From contig CACIJJ010000001.1 in NCBI GenBank assembly GCA_902587025.1, forward strand, positions 1-64,000: 64,000 bases of DNA, in the 5' to 3' direction. The position numbers were made by a program, and so were the translations under genes. Within the stretch, counting starts at the first letter, position 1. Every line of letters starts with the position of its first letter. The DNA comes from an uncultured Candidatus Actinomarina sp. Its GTDB lineage: Bacteria > Actinomycetota > Acidimicrobiia > Actinomarinales > Actinomarinaceae. The notes beneath the pieces were generated by a model that ran no database searches, was not told the origin of the DNA, and worked only from the letters and a program-made list of their open reading frames with translations. Of this stretch, positions 15,712-24,450 are shown one piece after another.

Positions 15712-17271
15712 TTAGACCGAATTAACCGTTTTATAGTTACGATTTATAAACGCAATATACATAAAGAATATTATTAGTCCACTAGAAAAATACAGATCAA
15801 ACTCTGAAATCTCATCAAACATTAGGTTTCTTGTAATTAGAATAAGAGCTTGAAGTGCAGCTGAGATAAGTAATATTCTAAACTTTAAATCTACTCTTCG
15901 TATTGTAAGATTTAATAGCAACAATCCTGTTCCTAATTTAATTAAAGCCTCAAATGTATTACTCGAAATAAAATATAGCTCTCTTAATGTGAAGAAACCA
16001 GACAACCCAATACCACCAAGAGTTATTTGAAATATTCCAATTAAAACCAATAGTGATGATATCCATGCCAAAGAAAAATTACTGAACGACAACTTAGCTT
16101 TAATTGGTGTTGGCCATGGTTGTAGCGGGTTTACTCTACTAATGATATTTGATGATAGTTTAAAGACTGAACGTTCGTAGTCTCCAAACAAAATTGCAAA
16201 TAATAAAAGTACAAATACGTACAAAAATGTTTCAATGTTGAATATATACATAAAGAATAAAATAAAAATATGCCAAAGAAATAATGTAAAAATATTTGCA
16301 TGAATATATGAAAATATATTCCATAAAACTTTGTTCTTTAATGCTTCCTCAATTGGTTTTCTTAAAGTTAAAAATACAGAAGATAAACCCAAAGAGGCTA
16401 TTAAGTAATAAAGTGTTGGAGGATCTTCATTAGAAGTAAGGATTAATCTATAACTTGATAACGACAGAAATTCATCAGAAGAATTACTTTTATAAAACAA
16501 ATATCCAAAACTTAACAAAGATAATGAAATAAAAAATGAAATTTTAAATGAGAATATTTTTCCATCTGCGAAAAAATATCCTAGTTGATGAATTGCCAAC
16601 CAAAACAAAAGGTAATTTATTAGTCTAAGGTAACTAAAAGCAAGTGGAAACTCAAAAGTATCAATGGCTACTGTTGAGAGAACAAAAGCAGCTAATGTAA
16701 AATACGGATTCGTTTTATGAAGAAATAATGTAAAGGGACTAAAAATTACGACTACTAGATATATAGACACTAACCATAATGGCCACATTATAAACTCAGT
16801 CAATGGAACAACCCCATCATCTTGGCTTGTAAAATACAGGGGTACATTTGTTGTTCTTGTATATATATTGAGCGATATGGTAATAACAAAAATCCATACT
16901 ATCACAGGTCCTAAAAGCGCGTTTACTCTGTCAGTTAAAAATTTCCATTGACTACCATCACGTCCAACATTCGAATACCATGCAATTTTGTTTGTAAAAC
17001 CAACAGAAAAGAAAAACAATGCCATTCCAACTGTGAACCATGTATATGAGGTCTTTAATGAATCATCAAATGAAAGATTATATATTAAATATTCTCCAAA
17101 GGAATCATTAAACCTTATAAGATAAGTTGTATTGAAAATAACCATCAAAAGACCTACAACTTTTAGAAAATCTATGAATCGCTCTCTAGACATAGAAGTA
17201 TTTTCTATTTCTTTTTTTATAGTTTTAAAACTCTTAAAACCTGGCAAAAATAATTTAATTATTTTGATCAC
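15712..17271 (-). CDS. Polytopic membrane protein resembling acyltransferase family 3
   Basis: The 519-residue protein has about a dozen hydrophobic segments. The region MSRERFIDFLKVVGLLMVIF resembles the first helix of acyltransferase-3 (OafA-like) proteins, and LFLWHIFILFF resembles their late helix. The His normally found at the end of the first helix is replaced by Asn (VIFNTTYL), so acyl transfer is doubtful. The first 26 residues are a basic cytosolic leader; an alternative start is the Met at codon 27 (17193). It ends six bases before the AI-2E gene start. It might have another membrane role. Confidence 0.6.
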   Translation of the reverse strand: MIKIIKLFLPGFKSFKTIKKEIENTSMSRERFIDFLKVVGLLMVIFNTTYLIRFNDSFGEYLIYNLSFDDSLKTSYTWFTVGMALFFFSVGFTNKIAWYSNVGRDGSQWKFLTDRVNALLGPVIVWIFVITISLNIYTRTTNVPLYFTSQDDGVVPLTEFIMWPLWLVSIYLVVVIFSPFTLFLHKTNPYFTLAAFVLSTVAIDTFEFPLAFSYLRLINYLLFWLAIHQLGYFFADGKIFSFKISFFISLSLLSFGYLFYKSNSSDEFLSLSSYRLILTSNEDPPTLYYLIASLGLSSVFLTLRKPIEEALKNKVLWNIFSYIHANIFTLFLWHIFILFFMYIFNIETFLYVFVLLLFAILFGDYERSVFKLSSNIISRVNPLQPWPTPIKAKLSFSNFSLAWISSLLVLIGIFQITLGGIGLSGFFTLRELYFISSNTFEALIKLGTGLLLLNLTIRRVDLKFRILLISAALQALILITRNLMFDEISEFDLYFSSGLIIFFMYIAFINRNYKTVNSV

Positions 17272-17322
17272 ATTAAATATTTTACCGTTCTTATGAACGT
17301 TGAATAGGAATATAATATTTAT

Positions 17323-17769
17323 GTGGAAATTGTTTTATATAAACCTGAAATTGCTGGAAATGTAGGTGCATGTATAAGACTTTCAGCAAATACTGGTTTA
17401 GCTTTGAATCTCATAAAACCATTTGGTTTTAGTTTTCAAGAAAACAAAATCAGACGAGCTGGGTTGGATTATCACGATCTAGCCTCGGTCAGTGTTTTTG
17501 AGAATTGGAATAACTTTTATAGCGAAAATAAAGATAAAAAAATATGTTTTTTATCAGTAAAAGGTAGTCAAAACATTTGGGATGCTAATTTAAATGAATA
17601 CGATTATATGATTTTTGGACCAGAGTCAGTTGGTCTGCCTGATGATATTCTTGCATTAGAATATGAGACACTATCAATTCCAATGAATGATAACTCTAGA
17701 AGTATTAATCTTGCAAATGCTGTTTCAATAGTAAGCTATGAGTTTCTCAGACAAAATTATAAAAATTAA
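17323..17769 (+). CDS. trmL: tRNA (cytidine/uridine-2'-O)-methyltransferase, TrmL type
   Basis: The 148-residue SPOUT-fold enzyme would methylate the ribose at the wobble position of tRNA-Leu. Motifs: EIVLYKPEIAGNVGACIR at the N-terminus (substrate loop), FGPESVGLPDDIL (knot), and IPMNDNSRSINLANAVS (AdoMet-binding knot), the standard TrmL signature. It begins at GTG (17323); an ATG two bases upstream is in another frame and stops. It is divergent from the membrane protein gene and 14 bases upstream of yajQ. The two tRNA-Leu genes in this window are its natural substrate class. Confidence 0.88.
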   Translation: MEIVLYKPEIAGNVGACIRLSANTGLALNLIKPFGFSFQENKIRRAGLDYHDLASVSVFENWNNFYSENKDKKICFLSVKGSQNIWDANLNEYDYMIFGPESVGLPDDILALEYETLSIPMNDNSRSINLANAVSIVSYEFLRQNYKN

Positions 17770-17783
17770 CGTAAAATTACCTT

Positions 17784-18266
17784 ATGCCAACATTTGATAT
17801 AACCTCAACATTTGATAAACAAGAAGTAACAAACGCAGTTGATCAAATGAATAGAGAATTAGTAAATAGATATGATTTTAGAGATACGAATACTTCTGCC
17901 TTGCTATCTGAAAATGTCATAACAATAAAAAGCAGTACAGATGAAAGACTAAACGCAGCAGATCAAGTTCTGAAAGAAAAATTTGCTAAAAGAAATATTT
18001 CAATCAAATTTTTATCTGACTTTCAAGATGAAAAAACACCATCTGAATCAAAAAGAATTTATACTTTAAAATCTGGTATTAACAAAGATATAGCAAAAGA
18101 AATAGTTAAAGATTTAAAAGGCAACTTTAAAAAAATTCAAAGTAGCATTCAAGATGGGTCAATTAGAGTTTCTGGGAAAAAAAGAGACGAATTGCAAGAA
18201 GTAATCTCATTGTTAAAGTCAAATGATTACAACATATACTTGAATTATGGAAATTTTAGAGATTAA
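17784..18266 (+). CDS. yajQ: YajQ-family nucleotide-binding protein
   Basis: The 160-residue protein matches YajQ across its length: MPTFDITSTFDKQEVTNAV, then ELVNRYDFRDTN, and a C-terminal IQSSIQDGSIRVSGKKRDEL. YajQ proteins have two ferredoxin-like domains and bind nucleotides; some bind cyclic-di-GMP and act as transcription effectors. Whether this one does is not visible. It follows trmL on the same strand and its 3' end overlaps the convergent small membrane gene by 11 bases. Confidence 0.9.
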   Translation: MPTFDITSTFDKQEVTNAVDQMNRELVNRYDFRDTNTSALLSENVITIKSSTDERLNAADQVLKEKFAKRNISIKFLSDFQDEKTPSESKRIYTLKSGINKDIAKEIVKDLKGNFKKIQSSIQDGSIRVSGKKRDELQEVISLLKSNDYNIYLNYGNFRD

Positions 18267-18471
18267 GTTTATTCTTAAATGCCTTATATCCTATTCGTGA
18301 TAAAAATATTGAAAATATAAAGATCATACCTGTTTCATATGCATTTAAAGAAAGCTCTCTTGAAAAATAGTATGCAAATATGACAATAAAAAAACCATAG
18401 ATTGCTCTAAAAATTGAAAATATAAAAAATGATTTAAATATAGGATTCTTTAAAAATTTTTGGAATATCAA
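18256..18471 (-). CDS. Small membrane protein, unknown
   Basis: This 71-residue protein has two hydrophobic stretches (about residues 12-36 and 47-60) separated by an SRELSLNAYETG loop, with a basic C-terminal tail (KAFKNKLNL). It overlaps the upstream DUF393 gene by four bases (ATGA) and is convergent with yajQ. No family is recognised. The DUF393 gene upstream suggests a membrane redox context, but that is only by neighbourhood. Confidence 0.5.
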   Translation of the reverse strand: MIFQKFLKNPIFKSFFIFSIFRAIYGFFIVIFAYYFSRELSLNAYETGMIFIFSIFLSRIGYKAFKNKLNL

Positions 18472-18785
18472 TTTGATTTAAATATTCTGTGTCGATTTTT
18501 AGATATAAATTTATAAATGATATCTCTAAAAATTTTTGGGAATATCTTTAAAGCAAAAATTACTTTGTAAAAGCCACCTAGATCATATGTAGATTGTATG
18601 AAAGCCTCTGCACCATAATATCTAAGATTATCCCTCTCATAAACTATTTCGTCTCTTTCAATATCTTCTTTGGAAAGTTCTAATTGATTTTTTATTGATA
18701 TTTGTGAGGATCTTTTTTGAAGAAAATTTCCATAAGTTTGACACATTACACATTCTTGATCTATGTAAGCTTTATTCATTTTCAT
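18468..18785 (-). CDS. DUF393 (DCC-type) thiol-disulfide oxidoreductase-like protein
   Basis: The 105-residue protein begins [14 protein letters not shown], a CxxC pair in the position of the DGxCxxC signature of the DUF393/DCC family, here IDQECVMC. The following segment [19 protein letters not shown] and the helical tail [18 protein letters not shown] fit that family's thioredoxin-like layout. It overlaps the end of msrB by 14 bases, suggesting a shared role in thiol redox. Activity is inferred from the CxxC pair only. Confidence 0.7.
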   Translation of the reverse strand: MKMNKAYIDQECVMCQTYGNFLQKRSSQISIKNQLELSKEDIERDEIVYERDNLRYYGAEAFIQSTYDLGGFYKVIFALKIFPKIFRDIIYKFISKNRHRIFKSN

Positions 18786-19143
18786 TAAAACTTAAGCTTA
18801 AGGAGTTTACACAATATCTGAGTCCGGTAGGCCGGGGTCCATCTGGAAAAACATGACCAAGGTGAGCATTACAATTACAACAACTTATTTCAACTCTTTT
18901 CATGCCATAAGAGAGATCTTCTTTAGTTGTAATCGTATCATCAAGTGCATCATAAAAACTAGGCCACCCAGTTCCTGATTCAAATTTTGTATCTGATTCA
19001 AAAAGTGAAAAGTCACAAACTACACAACTATAAATACCTTCTCTTTTTTCATAAAGAAGTTCGCCTGAGAAAGGTGGTTCAGTACCGCAGTTTTGGGTAA
19101 CTTCAAATTGTTCTTGGCTTAAATGATTTTTATTTAATTCCAT
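18772..19143 (-). CDS. msrB: Peptide-methionine (R)-S-oxide reductase
   Basis: MsrB reduces R-methionine sulfoxide in proteins. The 123-residue protein has the zinc-binding CVVC and [12 protein letters not shown] cysteines, the substrate-site [10 protein letters not shown], and the catalytic RYCVNSLSL. The resolving thiol is presumably supplied by thioredoxin or a partner. It lies after a CDF transporter and before DUF393, as part of a run also containing glutaredoxin, which suggests an oxidative-damage repair cluster. Confidence 0.93.
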   Translation of the reverse strand: MELNKNHLSQEQFEVTQNCGTEPPFSGELLYEKREGIYSCVVCDFSLFESDTKFESGTGWPSFYDALDDTITTKEDLSYGMKRVEISCCNCNAHLGHVFPDGPRPTGLRYCVNSLSLSFNENE

Positions 19144-19157
19144 ATGGTAATTTTAAA

Positions 19158-20063
19158 TCAAGCAGGATTAAAGTAAATTTCTGTAATTTCTTCAAAATCT
19201 CTGAAAATTTTATTTTTGAGTTCTGAATTTACATTTACTACATCGCTATCTTGTGCTGTATCTAAATAATCTAATGTACAAAGTACCAAATATTTATTTG
19301 CGCCAATAGAAATAATTTTTAATGACTCTACATTCTTTATCATGTCATTTTGTTCAATAGTATTGTAAATCTTATCTTTTGTTTTAGTATTAACTGTTTC
19401 CCCAGTAATTAAATGCTTCATTTCATATCCTAGAAACAATCCAGAAACCATTAAAAGTATTCCTATTAAAATAGAGCTTGCAGCATCATATACAGGGTTA
19501 GATGTTACATTTGCAAGAATCGAGCCAACTAATGCTATTCCCAATCCAAGCGTAGCAGCAAAGTCTTCAACAACGATTGCTATCAAAGGTCCATCTGTTG
19601 ATTCTTTAAGTAATTTAAAGACAGAAGTTGTGTCTGTTTTAGATTTGCTCCTAAGTTCTTTTACTGCTTTATAAAGAACATAGAGTTCTAAAACTATTGA
19701 CATTGACAATACAACAATAGATATAAATAAGTTTTTTAATTCTTTTGGATGAGATAAAGCTTCAATACCATGCTCTAAAGAAACTAGTCCACCAATAGTA
19801 AAAATTAACACTGCGACTACTAATGTCCAAAAATATTCTTCTTTACCTCTTCCGAGAGGATAAATTAATTTGTTTGGCTTTTTTGACTGTTTAATCCCAA
19901 ACCATAATATGAATTGATTGCCTGAATCAACATAGGAGTGTACAGCTTCAGAAAACATTGCAGATGAGGACGTTATAACAGCTATTACAGTCTTCACACC
20001 AGCTATAAAAAAATTAACTGAAAATGCTAGAAAAACAGTCTTCGAAGATCCGTTAGAAGCCAT
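19158..20063 (-). CDS. Cation diffusion facilitator family transporter
   Basis: The protein is a divalent-cation/proton antiporter of the CDF family. N-terminal membrane helices contain SAMFSEAVHSYVDSGNQF, whose His and Asp belong to the metal site. Further helices follow (LFISIVVLSMSIVLELYVLY and a segment holding VEDFAATLGLGI), then a C-terminal cytosolic domain. An upstream TTG at 20072 would add three residues; the ATG at 20063 is preferred. It overlaps the glutaredoxin gene by 11 bases. The transported ion (Zn, Mn, Fe or Co) cannot be deduced from sequence alone. Confidence 0.85.
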   Translation of the reverse strand: MASNGSSKTVFLAFSVNFFIAGVKTVIAVITSSSAMFSEAVHSYVDSGNQFILWFGIKQSKKPNKLIYPLGRGKEEYFWTLVVAVLIFTIGGLVSLEHGIEALSHPKELKNLFISIVVLSMSIVLELYVLYKAVKELRSKSKTDTTSVFKLLKESTDGPLIAIVVEDFAATLGLGIALVGSILANVTSNPVYDAASSILIGILLMVSGLFLGYEMKHLITGETVNTKTKDKIYNTIEQNDMIKNVESLKIISIGANKYLVLCTLDYLDTAQDSDVVNVNSELKNKIFRDFEEITEIYFNPA

Positions 20064-20289
20064 TGTCCTCAAACCATGTTACAAGTTGTGGAAAACCACC
20101 AATCCTTTGATCATTAATATATATTTGAGGGACTGTACTTATACCTTCACCTACTTTTTTATAAAATGCTTGTCTTTCATTATCATCAGATAAATCAATT
20201 TCATCATAGGATAAATCAACAGAAGCGAGAAGATTTTTTGCTCGATCGCACCATACACAATTATCTTTTGAATAAACTGTTATGTTCAA
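20053..20289 (-). CDS. Glutaredoxin
   Basis: The 78-residue thiol oxidoreductase has the active site DNCVWCDRAKNLL (CxxC), the cis-proline segment STVPQIYIND, and the QRIGGFPQLVTW glutathione-fold region. It could be a monothiol-independent glutaredoxin or an NrdH-like electron donor; the motifs do not separate these. It overlaps the 3' end of guaC by four bases and the CDF gene at its 3' end. Confidence 0.9.
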   Translation of the reverse strand: MNITVYSKDNCVWCDRAKNLLASVDLSYDEIDLSDDNERQAFYKKVGEGISTVPQIYINDQRIGGFPQLVTWFEDNGF

Positions 20290-21332
20290 TTGTTTTCGCT
20301 TTCTGTGTAAATTTCATTCGTAGTTTGAGTAACCCTTATAAATGTAGTGCTTTTTGGTAGGTCTTTGAGTTTTTTCGCACCAACGTAAGAACAGGCTGAA
20401 CGCATTCCACCTAATATCTTTTGAACAGTGTTATCTAAGTCACCCTTATATTTAAGCCTTACTTTCTTACCCTCGGCAGCTCTGTGTTCAGCTAGGTCAC
20501 CATAATAAGTTTGTTGGGCTTTTGTCGAAGACATTCCGTAAAAATCTTTGTATTGAATCCCATCATCATCTGTAACCAGCTCTCCCCCTGATTCTTTATG
20601 TCCGGCAAACATACCGCCTAACATTACATAGTCAGCTCCTGCACCAAAAGCTTTTGAAATATCCCCTGGATATTTACAACCTCCATCAGCCATTACATGA
20701 CCACCTAAACCATGAGCAGCATCAGAACATTCTGAAATTGAAGATAGCTGAGGGTAACCCACACCGGCAACACTTCTTGTAGTACATACTGAACCTGGAC
20801 CTATTCCAATTTTTACAATATCTGCACCAGCAAGAATTAATGCCTCTGTCATCTCTCGAGTTGCTACATTACCTGCAATAATAATTTTGTTAGGAAATGT
20901 TTCTCTATAATTCTTTACTGAATCAATAAAATCTTCTCTATATCCATTTGCAACATCAATACATAAATATTTTATGTCGTTGTTTAACTCAAATATTTTT
21001 TTTCCTAGATTTAGATCATCATCTGATTGACCGACTGTTACAGAAATAAATTCTGGGTTTAAATTTTCGATATTGTTTTCCCATTCTTCTAAAGAATAGA
21101 ATTTGTGGATAGCTGTTAACATTTTATGTTTCTGTAAAGTCATTGCTGTTTCGAATGTACCTGTTGTATCCATATTTGCTGAGAAAATTGGTACACCCGT
21201 CCAAGTCACATCAGTATGTTTAAATTTAAAATCTCTCTCTAAAATAACTTCTGATCTTGAAACTAATGTACTTCTTTTTGGCCTAATTAGTACATCATCA
21301 AAAGTTAATTTAATCTCATCTTCAATTCTCAT
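20286..21332 (-). CDS. guaC: GMP reductase
   Basis: The enzyme converts GMP to IMP with NADPH, releasing ammonia, and so returns guanine nucleotides to the purine pool. The 348 residues match GuaC closely. N-terminal [29 protein letters not shown], the catalytic Cys183 in [18 protein letters not shown], and the [20 protein letters not shown]-terminal region are present. The GuaC-type N-terminus without CBS domains separates it from IMP dehydrogenase. It is divergent from the LON-domain gene and heads a redox operon. Confidence 0.93.
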   Translation of the reverse strand: MRIEDEIKLTFDDVLIRPKRSTLVSRSEVILERDFKFKHTDVTWTGVPIFSANMDTTGTFETAMTLQKHKMLTAIHKFYSLEEWENNIENLNPEFISVTVGQSDDDLNLGKKIFELNNDIKYLCIDVANGYREDFIDSVKNYRETFPNKIIIAGNVATREMTEALILAGADIVKIGIGPGSVCTTRSVAGVGYPQLSSISECSDAAHGLGGHVMADGGCKYPGDISKAFGAGADYVMLGGMFAGHKESGGELVTDDDGIQYKDFYGMSSTKAQQTYYGDLAEHRAAEGKKVRLKYKGDLDNTVQKILGGMRSACSYVGAKKLKDLPKSTTFIRVTQTTNEIYTESENN

Positions 21333-21369
21333 TATTTTTAAATATCCCTTATCCTAAATAACAGAAATT

Positions 21370-21951
21370 ATGATAGTTGAATTCCCATTTTTTGGTGCTG
21401 GTATTAATTATTTTCCTACTGAAATATCAGCATTAAGGGTTTTTGAACCTAGATATTTGCTACTGATAGCTGATTCAATAAAAAATCAAACAACATTTTG
21501 TGTTGGTGGTAATTTAGAGTCCACTGGACAGATAGTTTCTGAAGTTGAAATTATTGAACATCAAGACATTTCAAATGCTGAACAGCTTGTAATAGTTCAA
21601 TGTATAGATATTCATAAAGTATCTGATATAGACCTTCAAAAGGAATATCCAACTTGTTCTGTTGATGAAATCATAGATATTGGTTTACCCCCATCTGAAG
21701 AAGAATTATTACAACTACAATCAGATATAAAAAAAGTAATAAGTATGTTGATTGAACAAGGTTTAGATATGCAATTACCTGATTTTGAAATAGATACTGA
21801 GAGTAGAATTATTAGTCTTTGGAATTTATGTACAAAAGTACCAATGTCAATAGAAATGAGAAATAAACTTCTTTCACATAATTCAATAGACGATCGATTT
21901 GAAGAATTAAATAACTATGTACAACTTATATTAAAAAAGTCATTTAACTAG
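21370..21951 (+). CDS. LON substrate-binding-domain protein
   Basis: The 193-residue protein has the N-terminal fold of the Lon protease substrate-binding (PUA-like) domain. It opens with a FPFFGAGINYFPTEISALRVF stretch and continues with EPRYLLLIADSIKN. The second half is helical and includes SLWNLCTKVPMSIEMRNKLL, typical of stand-alone LON-domain proteins in actinobacteria. There is no ATPase or protease domain, so it is not Lon itself. Its 3' end overlaps the convergent glutamine amidotransferase gene by eight bases. Function unknown. Confidence 0.8.
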   Translation: MIVEFPFFGAGINYFPTEISALRVFEPRYLLLIADSIKNQTTFCVGGNLESTGQIVSEVEIIEHQDISNAEQLVIVQCIDIHKVSDIDLQKEYPTCSVDEIIDIGLPPSEEELLQLQSDIKKVISMLIEQGLDMQLPDFEIDTESRIISLWNLCTKVPMSIEMRNKLLSHNSIDDRFEELNNYVQLILKKSFN

Positions 21952-22600
21952 CTATCCATTTATCAAATAAAGAATTCACAGAAATTGAAATTTCGGACTC
22001 GTTTGTTTTGATTCTCTTAAATTCCTTATCAATATCAAAATTTTCAAGTTCTTTTTTAGTTTTTTCACCTACGTACCATTTTTCAAATAAATTTTCGTTT
22101 ATCTCAGGATGAAATTGAATTCCGAAAGTCTTCTTTATTGAATATATTTGAGGGAATGATGTTTTAGCAATTAATTTCGCATTTGAAGGTAGTTCGAATG
22201 TATCTCTATGCCATGTAAAGACTTCAATATTTTTGAAATCTTCAAAAATAACGTTTGTATCCGAGAACTCTAATTTTTTAAATCCAAATTCAATATTGTC
22301 TGAAAGATATGCTTTTCCATCAAGTGCGTCTGCAATTAGTTGAGCTCCCAAACAAATACCTAAAACTTTATAGTTATCATTTACAGCTTTTGAAATCCAC
22401 TTCTTTTCTTCTTCCAAATAAGGATAATCAGAAGTATCATAAGCTCCCATATGACCACCTAAGAGGATATAACTATACTCTGGTGTGAGATCGCTCCAAT
22501 TAACCTCCCAAGCATTTAATAAAATTATGTTTCTTTTTTCAAGATGTCCTAACGTAACTTCAGGGTCGTTTATTATTCCAATTACTTGAGACTTATTCAT
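21944..22600 (-). CDS. Class I glutamine amidotransferase, stand-alone
   Basis: The 218-residue protein has the full class I triad. The nucleophile loop is VLGICLGAQLIADAL, the oxyanion region YILLGGHMGAYD is present, and the C-terminal His/Glu pair lies in GIQFHPEINENL. This is the GuaA-type amidotransferase fold without a partner synthetase domain, so the acceptor is unknown; related proteins degrade gamma-glutamyl compounds or act as subunits. Its ATG is only seven bases after the 3' end of tRNA-Leu, giving an unusually short leader after tRNA processing. Confidence 0.82.
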   Translation of the reverse strand: MNKSQVIGIINDPEVTLGHLEKRNIILLNAWEVNWSDLTPEYSYILLGGHMGAYDTSDYPYLEEEKKWISKAVNDNYKVLGICLGAQLIADALDGKAYLSDNIEFGFKKLEFSDTNVIFEDFKNIEVFTWHRDTFELPSNAKLIAKTSFPQIYSIKKTFGIQFHPEINENLFEKWYVGEKTKKELENFDIDKEFKRIKTNESEISISVNSLFDKWIAS

Positions 22601-22607
22601 AAATATG

Positions 22608-22691
22608 TGCGCGGAAGAGGACTCGAACCTCCACGGGTTTTACCCCACAGGATCCTTAATCCTGCGCGTCTACCAGTTCCGCCACCCGCGC
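22608..22691 (-). tRNA. tRNA-Leu, anticodon AAG
   Basis: An 84-base class II tRNA with a seven-pair acceptor stem (one G-U), D arm, anticodon stem CAGGA/TCCTG, long variable arm GGGTAAAACCC and a TTCGAGT T loop. The long variable arm with the D-arm pattern TGGCGGAACTGGTAGACGC marks leucine. The anticodon loop is TTAAGGA, so the anticodon at 22655-22657 is AAG with A at position 34. The CCA end is not encoded; the discriminator is A. It sits five bases after the secG stop and seven bases before the next start. Confidence 0.93.
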
Positions 22692-22696
22692 TTGTG

Positions 22697-22933
22697 TCAA
22701 TCTAAAAACCAAAATAAAGATAATGTTGTAACAGCAAACAAGAATGCTACAAATGCTGTTATTCTACTTAAATTTCGCTCTGCAAGAGTTTGGCCAATAT
22801 TTCCAGACGCACCAGGTCCACCAAGCATATCAGATAACCCGCCGCCTTTTCCACTATTTAATAAGACCAAAACAATGAGTGCTATCGATACGACAATATG
22901 AACTGCTATTAGTACTGCTGTTACTGTATCCAT
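22697..22933 (-). CDS. secG: Preprotein translocase subunit SecG
   Basis: The 78-residue protein has two membrane helices flanking the family loop with LLNSGKGGGLSDMLGG and IGQTLAERNLSRIT. SecG is the accessory SecYEG channel subunit that eases SecA cycling. It is the last protein gene of the glycolytic operon and is followed five bases later by tRNA-Leu, the pgk-tpiA-secG order being typical of actinobacteria. Confidence 0.92.
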   Translation of the reverse strand: MDTVTAVLIAVHIVVSIALIVLVLLNSGKGGGLSDMLGGPGASGNIGQTLAERNLSRITAFVAFLFAVTTLSLFWFLD

Positions 22934-22936
22934 AAA

Positions 22937-23683
22937 TTAACCCTTTGTTATTCTAGATTGTTGTTCAACTTCTTTTTGTAATTTTTTAATTTGTTCTTGT
23001 TCACCAAGATAACCAATTTTAGATACTTTATCATCTTGAACATTAAATGCCAATGGTATTCCAGTTGGAATATTTACATTAACAATATCTTTATCTGAAA
23101 TATCTTCAACTATCTTCAAAATAGCTCTAATACTATTACCGTGTGCAACGACTAAAACATTGTTATTTTTTGCTTTGTCAATGATTGTTTCCAATGTCTT
23201 ATCAACTCTTGATACAACCTCCTCTAATGATTCTCCTCGTGGTAATTCAATATCAATACCCTTATATAAATCGTCATTATTTGGATCAAATTCTGAATTC
23301 TCACTTGCTAGTGGTGGCTGTATATTAAAACTTCTTCTCCATTGTAGGACCTTATCTTCTCCAAATTTTTTTGCAGTTTCTAATTTATCTAAGCCTTGTA
23401 AAGATCCATAATGACGCTCATTTAGCCTCCAATCTCTAATCAATTGAAAATTGTTATTTAATTTATTTTCATATTTATTTAACAAAATATCTGCAGTATC
23501 TATAGATCTTTTGAGAAACGACGTAAAGCAAATATCAGGGGTAAATTTTTCGTTAACTAATAAATCGCCGGCATTTGACGCTTCTTTTAACCCATTTTCT
23601 GATAATCCTACATCAACCCATCCAGTAAATTTGTTTTCTAAATTCCAAACACTTTGCCCATGTCTTACAAAAATTAAATTCAT
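22937..23683 (-). CDS. gpmA: 2,3-bisphosphoglycerate-dependent phosphoglycerate mutase
   Basis: The enzyme interconverts 3- and 2-phosphoglycerate through a phosphohistidine. The 248-residue sequence has the phosphohistidine motif FVRHGQSVWNLENKFTGW, the Glu-containing DWRLNERHYGSLQGLDK, and the second His in VVAHGNSIRAI. It overlaps tpiA by four bases (ATGA), so pgk, tpiA and gpmA are co-translated. In many actinobacteria gpmA lies elsewhere, so this placement looks local. Confidence 0.94.
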   Translation of the reverse strand: MNLIFVRHGQSVWNLENKFTGWVDVGLSENGLKEASNAGDLLVNEKFTPDICFTSFLKRSIDTADILLNKYENKLNNNFQLIRDWRLNERHYGSLQGLDKLETAKKFGEDKVLQWRRSFNIQPPLASENSEFDPNNDDLYKGIDIELPRGESLEEVVSRVDKTLETIIDKAKNNNVLVVAHGNSIRAILKIVEDISDKDIVNVNIPTGIPLAFNVQDDKVSKIGYLGEQEQIKKLQKEVEQQSRITKG

Positions 23684-24450
23684 AATTCAATTGATTCAAT
23701 TATTTTTACAAATTGTTCTACATCTAGTGATGCTCCACCTACCAAGGCACCATTAATAATATTAGAGTTTAAAATTTCCTCTGAATTATTTGGTGAGACA
23801 CTACCTCCGTATACGAATTTTATTTTTTCTTCATTATAAAAAGGCTTGGACTCGATAAATTTTTTAACTTCAGAAACTACTTCTATTATATTTTGTAATG
23901 ATGCCGTCTCCCCTGTTCCAATTGCCCATATTGGTTCATAAGCAAAAACTATCTCATCAACCTTATCTTTTCTGAGTCCTTTTGTAGCACTATCAACTTG
24001 TTTGATTATGTAATCCAAATACTTACCACTGTTTCTTTGCTCAATACTTTCGCCAAAACAAATTATTGGAGTTATCTTCTTGTTTATTAAATTATGGACC
24101 TTTAGATTAATTGACTCGTCTGTTTCATTAAAATGCTGTCTTCTTTCAGAATGACCAACAATACAATAAGAAACTTTTAATTTTAATAACTGTTCGGATG
24201 AAACTTCACCAGTATATGCGCCCTCAACAAACTCCGAAACATTTTGAGATGATAAAAATAAATTTAATTTATCTGCTTCAATAATTGTTTGAATAGACCT
24301 AAGTGATGTAAATGAAGGGGCAACAACAATATCAATTTTCTTGTCTGCATCGTTGTTTAGTGAATAATTTAATTTTTGAAAAAGCTGTATAGCCTCTAAA
24401 TGATCTAAATTCAGCTTCCAGTTTCCAATAATTATTTTTTTCATTATCAA
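23680..24450 (-). CDS. tpiA: Triosephosphate isomerase
   Basis: TpiA interconverts dihydroxyacetone phosphate and glyceraldehyde 3-phosphate. The 256-residue barrel has the active-site Lys in IIGNWKLNLD, the electrophilic His in YCIVGHSERRQH, and the catalytic Glu in VFAYEPIWAIGTG. The phosphate-binding YGGSVSPNNS and GALVGGASL loops follow. It overlaps both pgk (upstream) and gpmA (downstream) as ATGA. Confidence 0.95.
   Translation of the reverse strand: MIMKKIIIGNWKLNLDHLEAIQLFQKLNYSLNNDADKKIDIVVAPSFTSLRSIQTIIEADKLNLFLSSQNVSEFVEGAYTGEVSSEQLLKLKVSYCIVGHSERRQHFNETDESINLKVHNLINKKITPIICFGESIEQRNSGKYLDYIIKQVDSATKGLRKDKVDEIVFAYEPIWAIGTGETASLQNIIEVVSEVKKFIESKPFYNEEKIKFVYGGSVSPNNSEEILNSNIINGALVGGASLDVEQFVKIIESIEL

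Noticed and set aside
17321-17361. ATG at 17321 as the trmL start
   Set aside because: It is in another frame from the SPOUT domain. The GTG at 17323 continues directly into EIVLYKPEIAG.
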